Notes under the pieces: model-generated
Told to the model about the DNA's origin: nothing
What the model saw: only the letters and a program-made list of their open reading frames with translations
Databases searched by the model: none
DNA from: Drosophila miranda
Lineage: Eukaryota > Arthropoda > Insecta > Diptera > Drosophilidae
NCBI RefSeq assembly: GCF_003369915.1
Contig: NC_046674.1
Location: 9,300,001-9,364,000, forward strand
Direction: 5' to 3'
DNA: 64,000 bases
Shown here: piece after piece, positions 37,863 to 55,479 of the stretch
Layout of the letters: the number at the start of each line of letters is the position of its first letter
Position numbering within the stretch: position 1 is the stretch's first letter
Translations under genes and position numbers: made by a program

Positions 37863-40208
37863 ATGTCCAGACAGGCCATCAAACTTGACGCCAAGAAAGT
37901 GGTAAGTTGAGGGAAGCCTGTGCACGCTATGGGTAATCGGTCCGCTGCTTTCTAGTTGTAAGGTTAGTTTTGATTAGACTCTAAGAACACAAATATTGAA
38001 GTGCCACCCACCCTCAAAATCGGCTTCATTCGCTTTTCCAGTAAGTGTGTTGAGGGCTTGAGGGACACCAGTGATTCACCAGGTAGCGCGTCCTGCGTGA
38101 TATGGAAAACCATTTTAGCAGTACCCGCACTACAGCAACGTCGAGAATGAGCTCCGCTTCCTCCAACACCACCACAACCAACAACAACAACACCAACAGC
38201 CAAAGCGCTGCCAGCAACAATGTGAACGTAAACACAGGCACTGTCACTGCCACGGGCAATGCCTCCGCCGCCGCCCAGCCGATTCAAGTGATTCCCATGC
38301 CAATGCTACCCACGGGAGCTGCGCAAATAATAATCGGACAGCAGCCTCAGGGCCAGGCGACGGCTGGTCTCCAGCCGCAGCTGATCCCGCTGCAGGCGAA
38401 CCAAATCATGCTGCAGGCGCAGCAGCAGCCACAGATGCAGCTAATGCAGCTGCCCGATGGCCAGACCATTTTCTATCAGACCCCCACCATAACTACCCTC
38501 GATCCAAATGCGGCAGCTGCGGCGGCCGCTGCTGTGGCCGCCCAGCCGACTCCACACTACCTCAACATCAATGGCCAATTAGTGCAAATTACTCAAGCGG
38601 CGACTGGCAACCAGGGAGCATCCACGGGCGGTCAGCAGATCATCATGCTTCCCCAAGCGGCAATGGCCACAGTCAATGCAGCAGCAGCGAATGCCGGCCA
38701 AGGCGGCACCAGCGTTGGCAGTGTCGTCACCACGCAACAGCAGCCGCAGCAGCAGCAACAGCAGCAGCAGGCGAATAATCAGGCAGCAGCCGCCGCCGCT
38801 GCAGCGACAGCGGCTGCAAACAATGTAAGTGCCGATGCCAGCACCAGCACCACCGGCACAAATACTAACAGCGAGGACGAGAGCTCCAAGGGCGAGCCGG
38901 ACGAGGAGCCGCTCTACGTGAATGCCAAGCAGTACAAACGGATTCTTATAAGGCGTCAGGCGAGGGCAAAGCTAGAGTCGCGCATACCCAAGGAGCGTTG
39001 TAAATACTTGCACGAATCTCGCCATCGGCATGCCATGAACCGAGCTCGCGGCGAGGGCGGACGCTTCCATTCGGCGCAGGAAAAGGGCGAGTCCAGCTCG
39101 GACGGCGGCAGCCTGCCCATGGCCCCCAGCAGTGTAACCCTCAGTCGGGGAACTGCGCGGGCACCCCCCAAGTTGATAGCGCCCCACCAAACGCCGAGCA
39201 TTACGATAACGGCTATCAAGTCGGAATGACCCTTTGAAGCTGTAGATATTTGTAGAACCCAGATTAGATCATAGCACATAGAATTAAGCAAACACTCTGT
39301 GTCCTCTCCCCCGCCCAGTCCCACCACCCCAACACGCTCGTCGCGTCTTCTTTTTTTTTTTATTGTACACAAGTCGAAATAAATTTGTATTTATTCTATA
39401 ATCACGCAAGTGCCGAATCGAATGGATATATCGGGGGAGAAGAGCATTAATTGAAGGAAAAGAAGAAACCAAATCAAAATGAACAATTTTGTAGTCCCAA
39501 TATTAATGTCTTTTGCTGGTTCTGGATTGAAATTTTATTTTCTGTCTCCTCTTTTTCTTTCTCTCTTTTGTACACAAAAAAATACAAAAAAACACACAGA
39601 ACTCAGAGTTCCTGACACTCACCTATGGGGCGCTGGTCACCCAAATGTTGCGCGACTTCGAGAACGTCGAGGATGTGAACAAGCAGCTGGAGCGCATTGG
39701 CTACAACATGGGCATGCGTCTGATCGAGGACTTTCTCGCCCGCACCTCGGCGCCGCGTTGCCTGGAGATGCGTGAGACGGCAGACCGCATACAGCAGGGC
39801 TTTCGCATTTATCTCAACATCCAGCCCACCATCTCGAATTGGTCGGCGGCGTCCGATGAGTTCTCGCTGCTCTTTGACTCCAATCCGCTGACTGAGTTTG
39901 TGGAGCTGCCCGCGGATATGACCAATCTGCGATATAGCGCCATACTCAGCGGCTGTGTACGCGGTGCCCTGGAGATGGTCCAGCTGGAGGTGAAGTGCTG
40001 GTTTGTGCAGGTAAGTTTTGTGTGGGAATACTTTGGTTTGGCGTGGTTCTGTTTTGGTTATGTATTGCACGTGTGTTGTGGCATGTGGCTCTCACTCTTG
40101 TTTTTTCTGTGCCTTTTGCAGGATCAACTCAAGGGCGACAATGTGACGGAGCTGCGCGTTAAGTTCGTGCGGCGTCTAGAGGAGGTCATACCAGCTGGCG
40201 AGGATTAG
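37863..40208 (+). CDS. Trappc3: TRAPP complex subunit 3 (Bet3)
   Basis: Three exons (37863-37901, 39600-40010, 40122-40208) encode 178 aa. Bet3 is a core subunit of the TRAPP complexes, which act as tethers and Rab1 exchange factors at the early Golgi. The family signature is continuous: [52 protein letters not shown] and the end [21 protein letters not shown]. Cys67 (APRC) aligns with the Cys that is acylated in mammalian Bet3. Exon 1 encodes only [13 protein letters not shown]. The 1.7 kb first intron contains the whole Nf-YA coding region on the same strand. An AATAAA follows at 40256-40261. Confidence 0.96.
38102..39229 (+). CDS. Nf-YA: NF-Y subunit A (CCAAT-binding factor), nested in Trappc3 intron 1
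   Basis: A single-exon coding region of 375 aa. NF-YA provides the CCAAT-specific contacts of the NF-Y trimer. The diagnostic core is near residues 269-326: [21 protein letters not shown] for NF-YB/C binding and [23 protein letters not shown] for DNA binding. The N-terminal two thirds is Gln-rich (Gln/Ala/Thr), typical of its activation domain. The gene has its own AATAAA at 39378-39383, before the Trappc3 exon 2 acceptor. A CTTTTCCAG acceptor-like site at about 38033-38041 lies 60 nt before the ATG, so the transcript could share Trappc3 exon 1 as a leader, or start within the intron. Confidence 0.94.
   Translation: MENHFSSTRTTATSRMSSASSNTTTTNNNNTNSQSAASNNVNVNTGTVTATGNASAAAQPIQVIPMPMLPTGAAQIIIGQQPQGQATAGLQPQLIPLQANQIMLQAQQQPQMQLMQLPDGQTIFYQTPTITTLDPNAAAAAAAAVAAQPTPHYLNINGQLVQITQAATGNQGASTGGQQIIMLPQAAMATVNAAAANAGQGGTSVGSVVTTQQQPQQQQQQQQANNQAAAAAAAATAAANNVSADASTSTTGTNTNSEDESSKGEPDEEPLYVNAKQYKRILIRRQARAKLESRIPKERCKYLHESRHRHAMNRARGEGGRFHSAQEKGESSSDGGSLPMAPSSVTLSRGTARAPPKLIAPHQTPSITITAIKSE
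39378..39383 (+). terminator. Poly(A) signal for Nf-YA, inside Trappc3 intron 1
   Basis: AATAAA about 150 nt after the Nf-YA stop. If used, it ends the transcript before Trappc3 exon 2. Confidence 0.6.
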
Positions 40209-40255
40209 AAAACGAATTGTGGATCAGAGCGTATATTTAGAGCTTTTAAGGGGTC

Positions 40256-40261
40256 AATAAA
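40256..40261 (+). terminator. Poly(A) signal for Trappc3
   Basis: AATAAA 48 nt after the Trappc3 stop. Confidence 0.7.
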
Positions 40262-41066
40262 AGCACATTCTCTACGGATTTAGTATATAATGTTCAACCT
40301 GGATTAAAGCATTATTCGACAAGCATTCCGGAGCAACAATAGCAGCAGAGAGGAACAGCAACAGCAACAGCAACAGCAGAGAGCAACAGCAGCAGAAGGC
40401 AGCATCAATAATAATTCTATTGAATCGGTTTAGTTTTATGTTTTATTCGACTTTATACAGATGATTTCTTTCGGATATATAGAGTATACAGTAGAAAATA
40501 TCTTTCGCCTTTATAATATGGGTTGATATAAAGCGTAAAGCGTTATAAACTCGCTAAAATATTATAGTATTTTATACAATTTATATTTTATTTATATGAT
40601 TATTGGCTCTGGATAATAATAGTTCTGTGTTAGTTAAAGAGAGATATTTCACATGATTCATTTAAAAACTAGAAGAAAAAAATAACAGATTTAGTTTTTA
40701 GGGGCGGCAGAAAGCATTTCAAATATTACAGGAAATTGGGCTCTTTTTATGTCTGCTTGATTAGGTTCTTCTTCCCCCGAATTTATAATGATTTGCTATA
40801 TATGTATGTATACTATATTTATTATAGCACATTTGGTTTCCATGTTGCGATCCGATAGATCTTTCGCTTAAATGCACTCAAACAGCTTGGACAAATTTAG
40901 ATTTTGTTTTTTTTGGTTCTTTATGTTCAACAAAGGGAAATACTTTTCACAGGCACAATACTTGATTACATATGATTATATGGTTTGGTTGGATCGGTTT
41001 GGTTTTGGTTCTTTGGAGTAGAGTAGTGCTGCTGCTGCTTTCGGGATTAGTGTATTTCTTTATAGT
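40262..41066. other. Spacer between convergent Trappc3 and MTF-1
   Basis: It should contain the MTF-1 3' UTR on the minus strand. A short CAG/CAA-rich stretch (40330-40405) is present, but it has no gene context. The rest is AT-rich; no gene seen. Confidence 0.55.
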
Positions 41067-47676
<6,610 letters not shown>

Positions 47677-48864
47677 TTTATAGTATATTCACACACCCAC
47701 GCACACGGACACTCCCGGACACAGCGAAAATCGCATGCAGTATGCAGTTTTCGTATAAAAAAATGTCACTGTGCTATAAGATATATACATATATATATGT
47801 ACGAGATATAAGAGATTTTTTATTAGCTGCCGCGAGATGATTGTGGTCCAATCAGAACAACAACAATGAATTTAGTGGGACCGCGGCAATAACGATCAAA
47901 TATACCGCTAGTTTGGATACTATTATATTTTGACCTGTATTGTAATATACCGTAATATACCACAAAGTTGATCAAATATACCAAATTTTACCAAAAAGTA
48001 TATAGCGTACCGCAAACGGTCCCCCTGAAAAACTGCCAGTAGGACAATCGATAGACGATAGTGATCGTGCGAAAAGCTTTTCGTAGAATATAAAAATATA
48101 TTCAATAATTAAGGGAACTAACCATAACTCTCCAAATTTGAAGTTAAAGTGTCTGTTTTGTTTCGCTTGCTAGTTCGTTTACTGTGAACCGCACCAAAAC
48201 AGTTTGAAAACGGAAAAATTTGTTCTCTCGTTGTCGCAAAAGGCGACACCGAAATGAAAAGTAAACGGCATTATATACAACAAAAAGAATCTTAATTCCA
48301 AAAGAATTAACATTTAATTTTCACCATTGCCAGATTAATTAAGCTAGAGCTGTTTTGATAAGTAATCTATTATAGTTTTATAGTTAATAATTTAATTTTA
48401 CCCAACTTCAAATGTTGCTCTGAAGTAATTTGTCAGGGCCACAACACTCTAAGCATAGTACTCACAAGTGTTTTGTGTTTACTTACAAATAAAATTTGTT
48501 AACAATTCAAATTTTGTATGAAATCAAGCAGGAATGAATGGTATTGTTTGAGGGCGCTGTAGCGGTGGAGTCGAGAATGCACAGAGAAAGCACCTCAATA
48601 TTGGATTATTTCGTCCTTTTGGGACAGAAATAATGCAAATAACGTGTTTTTTATCTCCAGATAATTTAAATAAATTTCATAATTTATAATATCCACACAA
48701 TCAGCATTAATTCGACTAATTTTATTATACTCATGCCAAATACGAATACGTAGACAAATACGTTTCCATGCGAATATCATCCCTGATTTTGCCGACCAAA
48801 AAGCTATATTTTGAAAATGAGACGGTATATTGCGGTATATTTCTGAGGGCCAGACGGTATATTT

Positions 48865-48872
48865 TATCGATA
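48865..48872. promoter_or_regulatory. DRE (TATCGATA)
   Basis: A perfect DRE 8 nt upstream of a perfect Motif 1 site, forming a composite housekeeping-type core promoter. Confidence 0.75.
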
Positions 48873-48879
48873 AGCCCGC

Positions 48880-48889
48880 GGTCACACTG
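48880..48889 (+). promoter_or_regulatory. Motif 1 / M1BP site (GGTCACACTG)
   Basis: A perfect match to the Drosophila core promoter Motif 1 bound by M1BP, oriented towards the gene at 49273 and preceded by GGTATATT-type Motif 6 words. Confidence 0.8.
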
Positions 48890-49272
48890 CTGTATATACA
48901 AAATTCATTGATTTTGTCAACGTAAAAAAAACATCGCATAGCAGCACAGCAGCAAAATATTAAAGTCAAGTTAACTGAATTAGAAACGCTGGTGGGGCAA
49001 GTGCATGGTAGCAGCAATGAAATCGATGTGAACAAACTGTGCCTCGAGTAGTTGCACTGCCAATCAGAACTCTGCTCCCAATCAGAGGAAAAGAGAGAGA
49101 GAAGCGCGAGAGAAAAAGGCATACGGGTGCAAAAGGAAAAGCAAGAGGCAGAAAAAAAAGTACAGAGCAATAGAAAAAGCAGGGGAAAATGCAATAGGGA
49201 GAAAATCAAATAAAATGACAATCGTTTTTCCACACTAACGTAGACGCAAAAGGCGCCGCGGCCGGCCGTAAA

Positions 49273-52200
49273 ATGCCAAGAAACACTTGCGGGCCAAGTG
49301 GATGCGTAGCTAACGGTAACGGCAACGACAACGATGACAACAATGGTAACGGTAACGGTAACCAGGACGACAACCAGGATGCGAGCAACGAGTGCGGGGG
49401 TGTCGGCATCGTCAAACAGGAGTTCGAGGCAGCGCCACCTGTCTGCCACAGGAAGTCAGAGCGCCGAAGAGTAGCCCGCGATATCTTCCTGGTCTTTGAG
49501 GAGCAGCCGACCCGACGTCGTGGCAAGGGAGCGCGCGGCAAGAACTCGCGGGCCAAGCGAAAGTTTGGCCACCTCAAGGTAGCCAACACCCCGCGCATCA
49601 ACAAGAACCTATTGCGTGAGATCAAAACAGAACCAAAGTGCAGCAGCAGCTCCGTTGTGGCAGAGCCAGTGGCACTGGTGCCACCTGCGGCGCCATCTGC
49701 AGTGAAGCCAGCGCCGCCTTTTGCTCAGCTGCCCAAGCAGCCAGCAGCCAAGGAGCCAGCCAAGCCAGTGCCGCTCTCCCGAGTGGCAGCAGTGAAAATT
49801 GAAACCAAAACAGCACCAGCATCAAATGCAGCACCATCTAGAGCCCGTACAGAGCCGGCTCCGCCTACGGAGCGGGGGGAGGAGGCGCATCATCATTCAG
49901 CATCATCATTGCCGCCAGCATCTGGCCATCGTCCTGTTTATGCTCGAACCCCTGCTCCTGCAGCAGCTCCCGCTCCAGCTACGACTCCAGCTACTGTTTC
50001 TACTAATCTTCCCACTCCCCCCACGACGCCCAGCGTCAATCCCATTTTCCTGTGGGTCAAGCAGGACGACACCAGAATCGTTGAGGTGCGCTGCGAGGAC
50101 TACGACAAGAGGAATCGGATCCGCCTCACCAAGACCACAAATGGCTGGCGATCCATGCCGCGCACAGATGCCTCCTCCACTAGGATAGTCAAATTCTTCC
50201 ACGGCTCTGCCGCACCCTTGATGAAGGTCAAACGTGAACAGCAACATGAGCAGCATCTCGAAAATGAGCTGGTGCACGAACAGCAACATGAACAGGAGGA
50301 GCAAGAGCCGGAGCCAGAACTTGTGGAGGAGCAGCAGCAGCAGATGCAGATGCAGATCCCCAATGTTGCTCAGAGTCTCCTGCACGACTGGGAGGACAGT
50401 GGTGCCACTCAGCTGCCAGATGGCTTGGACGATGATGGACAAGAGGAGCTGGAGCAAGAGGAGGAGGTGCAGGACGACCAGGAACAGCATGACAATCTGG
50501 CTGCGGTGATTGAGAATGTTGTGGTCCGACCAGCTGCCCAACAGCCGCAACCGCCAGCGACGCCCACGTCCACGCCCACTGACTGCTTTGATGGCCTGCT
50601 CCTCGATGGCGAGGACACAAATGCCTCCACGAAGGCAACCAAGACCAACACGCCCACATATCAGAGTTCCACGCCCTCGCCCATGGAACTGCAGCTTTGC
50701 CCCAAAACGGGGCTGTTCCTGCCCCAAGGGCAACTGGCGGCCGCGGCCGCGGCCATGGCCATGACCTCAGCCACAACGGCGTCCAGCGAGGCCGACAAGT
50801 CCTTGGCCGAGAACGGAGGAGCCGATACCGTCGAGAGTCTCGATTGCAATACAAAGAATCTGAAAGATCTCCTGGACGATGCCGATGATCTGCTCCAGAA
50901 CTGCAGCAGCGACAATGGCAGCAGCGGGGCCGATCTGCTCGACTCCCTGGTGAAGAGGAGCTGCGAGGACAACCTGGTCCAGGCGAGTGGTCCAGCCAAT
51001 GGTGCCTCAACATCCGTGGAAGGCGACGTCACGGCGGCCGACGACGGTTTGGGCTCGTTCTGCGTGGCCGATCTGGGCAAGGACCTTCCCAGCATCCTAC
51101 ACATGAACAACGACGATGATGATGCACCCAAGTGCCTGTCCTTCAACGAGGCCGGGGAGATCGAGGGACTGAACGGAGAACTCTTCCTTGGGATTGCAGC
51201 CTTTGAGAAACAGCAGGAGGAGATGGCACGCACGGAGCAGCCGCAACCGCCAACGCCTGCCACCGTGGAGCTGACACAGACGCCCACACCCACTCCCACA
51301 CCGACGCCGACGCCACCAATGCCGGAGATGGAAAAACAAACAGCGGCCGCCGCCTCTGCCGATGAGGCGCCCAAGGATCTAAGCTACAAGAAGCGCGAGG
51401 AGGTGTGTCCGCCTTCGGAGTCGCGCAGTCAGTGCGCGGTGACCTCCAGCTCGGATATACTCAAGTCGCCCGAGCGGGAGCTGCAGCTGCCAGTCAACTC
51501 CATCCCAGCGGAGGTGGAGACCACCTCGGAGACGATAAAAAATCTCATTCTAGAGCAATTCCTCAAGCTGAACGGCAACCAGCAACAGGCACAGCAGGCG
51601 GAGCCGATGGATCTGGGGAAGGCGGGTCGAGAAGGCAAGCTGGAGACAGTCGTCATCCACGACGACGACGAGGAGGATGGGGAGTCTAACCAGCCGCTGA
51701 AGAAGCGACCCAAGGCCAGCATAAAGATGGACAAGGACCCGGACGCCCTCACCCAGTTGAAGATGCTGATCAGCAATCCGCAGTGGAAGGTGCCCGATCC
51801 GATACTCGTGCCAAAGGATCGACTGGGAGCCGTGCTGGCCTCCCCGGCCCGAGAGATTCCCCTGCTGCTGACCACCCGGCCAGAGCTGCGGCTGCCGGAG
51901 GCGTTTGCCTATCCGGAGATTATCCAGAACCCCAACATCCTGGTTGTAACCATGGAGCAGCTGGAGGCTATATTGAAAACCGAGGCGGAACAGGCCAAGG
52001 CCGCCCAGGGTCCCAATCCAGTGCAGATGATCGCAGAGCATCATCCTCCGTTGAGCAAGGCCAGGAGTCCAAGTCCGAGTCCGAGCCCCAAGCACACGCA
52101 GCCACACAAAGCACAGGCACAGGGACCTCCGCATCAGCCTCAGCCTAAGCCACCGGTGGTCGCCGCTCCTGTAGCACCTACTCCTCCCTCATCTGCGGAC

Positions 52201-53382
52201 TCCAGCCTTTCGACGACCGCATCTACGGACCTGAATGCCACCACCTTGGCCTTGCTTCAGCAGATGCTGTGGCTTCCCTACTTCGGCCAGCTGTCGCAGG
52301 AGCTTTTCAAGACGATCAAGGATCCCCTGGCCATGCAGCGGAAGTTCATGAACAACCTGCTTCCGCTTTACAACAGCCAGTTTGGACTGCAGCACCTTGA
52401 CGAGCTCTACAAGCACTGTCTCAAACAGAAGGCAGTGGGGGAGCAGCCGACTGTGTCTACTCCACCGACGGCGCCCAATCCTCCGCACCCGCCTGTAGCT
52501 GTAGCCCCGCCGGTTCCCCCCGCAGCTGCAGCCGCGAATGCTTTTGGGGTCAATGGGTTTGCCAATCCTATGGAGCTGGCCATCATGCAGAAGTTGCTGC
52601 ATCCGCAGATGCCAAATTTTCTCAACTGGGAGGCGGCTAAAGATGCGTCTGTGTCTGGCTCTGGCTCAGCCTCAGCCTCATCTTCTTCGCACCACCATCA
52701 TCACCAGGAGCACAAGCGGCCCCGGCGGGAGCCCGAGTCCAAGCCAAGTGCAGCTGCTGCCGCTCCTCCTGCCGCTGTGCCTGCTCCAGCAGTGCCTTCT
52801 CCAGCCCCTGCTCCTGCATCGGCTCCGGCTCCGGCGGAACACAAGCCACGACTGACGTGCAAATCCCTTTCGAATCTGCTGGAGCCTGAGCCCATTGCAC
52901 CGCTGCTCAATGTACCCTTCGACACCCTGCGTCGCCCAACAGTAGCAGGGCATGGTCCCAAAACGGGGCCGGAGCAGCAACAGCAGCAGGCCAAGGAGAC
53001 GAGCACTGGACGCTTGCTGCGCTCCAGCAAGGCCTGCGTTACTTACAATCCCCTGGAGCAGGCCAAGCAGCAGATTCAGCAGCAGCAGCAGCACTCGCAG
53101 CAGCAGCGGAAGCGTGCGACGAGTAGCATGGTCGCCCAGGATGCCCACCAGCAACACCAGCAACAGCAGCAGCAGCAGCAACTAGCTGAGGCTGCCGCAG
53201 CGGCTGCCAGTGGGGGGGGAATGGATGCCAACTCGGCGCTTTGGCATCCACTATTCGGAAGGTAAATATCTGTGGCGTCGCTAGAACTCCTCCTAATTGC
53301 AATCCCTTCTCTTAACAGCAATCCAAAACAGGGCTACAACAGCCCCTGGCAGTGGACTACAGTGACGGCTACCGGCGAATGA
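49273..53382 (+). CDS. Large Gln/Pro/Ala-rich protein, unrecognised, possible CtBP-interacting nuclear factor
   Basis: Exon 1 is 49273-53261. A 57-nt intron (GTAAAT...TTAACAG) joins exon 2 at 53319, which reads in phase for about 20 codons to TGA at 53380-53382, giving about 1,350 aa. I do not recognise the gene. Four segments look conserved rather than simple: KSERRRVARDIFLVFEE near residue 60; NPIFLWVKQDDTRIVEV...GWRSMPRT near 257-300; a hydrophobic block VPDPILVPKDRLGAVL...YPEIIQNPNI near 838-895; and LALLQQMLWLPYFGQLSQEL near 992-1011. PKDLSYKK near residue 700 resembles a PxDLS CtBP-binding motif. Acidic stretches, Gln and Ala runs and KR clusters (KKRPK) suggest a nuclear regulator. The frame continues open for 237 codons after the TGA. 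Confidence 0.82.
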
Positions 53383-54096
53383 CAGTCAAGCCGGGCTCCC
53401 AAGGAGCCAGCACCTGCATCGGTCGCACGGACAGCCAGCTACGAAGAGCAACAGCCGGACTACAGCAACTACCATGCGAAGCTGCAGCAGCAGCAGCAAC
53501 AGCAGCAACATCAACATCCACCAGCCAATAATCAAAACCACAGCAACAGCAACAATAGTAGCAACAAATTTTGTTATCCCACGGCATCGGCGGCGGCCAT
53601 GGAGAATATTTTCCAGAACAATCAGATGGCGGCAGCCGCCGCCGCCCGCGAGTCCCTGCTCAATTCGTATCTCTATCAGAAGGAGAGCGGCGCAGAGGCA
53701 GCCGCCAACTACATGTCTGAGCAAGGCTACTGGCAGCAGCATGCGCAACAGCAACAGCAGCAACAGCACGTGCAACAGCATCAGCAGCAACTTCAACAAC
53801 AGAAGCAGCATCTTCTTCACCAGCAGCAACAGCAGCAGCAACAGCAACAACAATGGACCAGCAATGGCAGCAGCAGCAGCAACAGCCAGCGAAGCAATAG
53901 CTATGCCAACAATTATGCGGCGGCGGCAGCGGCTTCTATGTACATGCAGCACTTCAATCCGTACATGCAGCAAAAGGCGGCACTGCTGGCGGAGAAAGCT
54001 GCCCAGGCGTCGGCTGCAGCAGCAGCAGCAGCATCGGTGGCACAGGGCGGCAACGGCAGCAATAAGCACGGACGGTTTGGCGGGGACTACGGTTAG
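53383..54096 (+). CDS. In-frame extension after the TGA of the 49-kb gene (readthrough or alternative splice)
   Basis: In the same phase as exon 2, the frame stays open from CAG at 53383 to TAG at 54094-54096, 237 codons. It encodes SYEEQQPDYSNYHAKL, long poly-Gln, an Asn-rich stretch, then MENIFQNNQMAAAA, ESLLNSYLYQKESG, MYMQHFNPYMQQKAALLAE and GRFGGDYG. This looks like real protein. It could be reached by UGA-C readthrough. An alternative acceptor at 53438 (ACAGCCAG) would join GGA-AG to C-TAC in the same phase and skip the TGA, but its pyrimidine tract is poor. A third frame of exon 2 is also fairly protein-like (VDYSDGYRRMTVKP), so a small sequence error is not excluded. Confidence 0.6.
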   Translation, partial: QSSRAPKEPAPASVARTASYEEQQPDYSNYHAKLQQQQQQQQHQHPPANNQNHSNSNNSSNKFCYPTASAAAMENIFQNNQMAAAAAARESLLNSYLYQKESGAEAAANYMSEQGYWQQHAQQQQQQQHVQQHQQQLQQQKQHLLHQQQQQQQQQQQWTSNGSSSSNSQRSNSYANNYAAAAAASMYMQHFNPYMQQKAALLAEKAAQASAAAAAAASVAQGGNGSNKHGRFGGDYG

Positions 54097-55479
54097 ACGG
54101 CTTTATACGGACAGATGGAGCCTACATACATAGGTTCATGATCGGAACTCTCGCATATTACACATAAACATATAGGCAGATTCTATATACATTAACTATA
54201 TATATAGAGAAGGCAGTACCGCCAGGAATTGCTAAAGGATAAAACCATGATATGATGATTTTTCCTTTAATTTCATACACAGGAACATGCAACAGCAACA
54301 ACAACAGAAACAAGGTAACCGGAAAGCAACAACAATAATTTATAACAGAACACAAAAAAAGGCAGACAAATGCAACAAAACAAAAAAACTTAAATTGAAT
54401 TAGTAAAAATTTGTTATTGGTAGTTTGTTAAAAAAGAGAAGAGAAAAAATGGATAAAAAAAAACAACATAAAAACTAAAAAAAAAAAAAAATAATGTAGT
54501 AGAGAGAGACAAAAGCAGAAGAAAATTGAAAAAAAAAAACCTAATTATTGTATTATTGTTAACCAAAATCTATTATTATTATTATCTCAAGCTGCGTTAT
54601 ATTATTATTATTATTATTATGAACTCGTGTATGGTCTGTACATAGCGTTTTTATCTAGATGTATTACACTTATCCCAATCCCAATCCCCAACGTTATATC
54701 CAATATCCTGTCCCATCGCAGCGCTAAAAGGCAAAACAGCAATTTTTGTATTCATTCCGAAATGTTCTACTACTTCTATTACTTTTTTTTTTTTTCTTGT
54801 GTTTATACTAGTTATTATTATGCTTATTATTTATGAAACAACGATGGAATGGAATGGAATGGAAAAATCAACCCCAAAATGTGCAATCTAACATTTATGT
54901 TTTTAGGCGAAAAACGGAAAACAATACAATACAAACCAAACGCATAAATCACGAAAATTATTAATGAGAGAACAAGCTGAGAAAAAGGCATGAGAAATGA
55001 GAGAAATGCGGAAAATAAAGAGAACCCTTTTAGAGAATTTCGCTGATAAAGGCAACAGAATAGCAAAAAATAAATAAACGAGAGACTTTTTCATGGGCAT
55101 CGGCATCTTGGCATCTTGGGATCTTGACATCTCGGCATTCACTTTCCCTTTCAGCATTTCAATCAGATCAATTCGAGTTTTGTTGCGTTTTGTATAAATA
55201 TATATATATTTGCATTTGTATTTCAATTACTCGGAGGAGGTGTTTAATAGGGATTAGGATACTCGTAGTATAAACTTTAACTTTTGTGTGTGTATAAATA
55301 CGCAACTTACAAACAACACCTATCTGAATATCTCATTATCGTTTATGTTAAAACCGCGTTTAGTTTAGATTTAACCTTAAAGCATTTCAAATGCGCGCGT
55401 GCGAATGTTTTCGGAATTTGTGCTCTACGTGCATTTGTTTGTTTCCTCTGTTGAACCACGCTTCGTGGTGTGCCATGGA
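54097..55479. other. Convergent 3' regions of the 49-kb gene and SH3PX1
   Basis: AT- and A-rich 3' UTR sequence with poly-A runs (54477-54493, 54529-54539), a TTA repeat (54597-54620), a T run near 54784-54797 and TATATA near 55196-55210. No gene seen. Confidence 0.6.

Larger units (their letters stand above)
48825..48889 (+). repeat. Dispersed promoter-type repeat, copy 3 (end module only)
   Basis: Contains GAGACGGTATATTGCGGTAT, CTGAGGGCCAGACGGTAT, TTTATCGATAAG and CGCGGTCACACTG in the same order as 59320-59405. It is followed after about 380 nt by the ATG of the 49-kb gene, so it is very likely that gene's promoter. Confidence 0.7.
47677..49272. promoter_or_regulatory. Divergent MTF-1 / 49-kb gene upstream region
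   Basis: This is a 1.6 kb spacer between divergent genes. On the MTF-1 side, 47900-48060 contains several ATACCG/ATATACC words (reverse of CGGTAT), resembling the promoter repeat in degenerate form, and an ATCGATAG near 48049. On the right side, a compact Motif 6/DRE/Motif 1 array lies at 48825-48889. The remainder is AT-rich with no gene seen. Confidence 0.55.

Noticed and set aside
39284-39472. Minus-strand open frame near the Nf-YA 3' end
   Set aside because: Short, compositionally biased and overlapping the Nf-YA 3' UTR; no supporting motif.
40330-40405. CAG/CAA repeat considered as a poly-Gln exon
   Set aside because: It lies after the Trappc3 poly(A) signal, has no open splice context, and is short.
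49206-53321. Several minus-strand open frames opposite the 49-kb gene
   Set aside because: Antisense of opa-type repeats and GC-rich codons; no domains, and they conflict with the 1,330-codon plus frame.
53474-54133. 219-codon Ser/Asn/Arg-rich frame overlapping the poly-Gln region
   Set aside because: It is a frame-shifted reading of CAG/CAA/AGC repeats. The phase-matched frame has better protein character.
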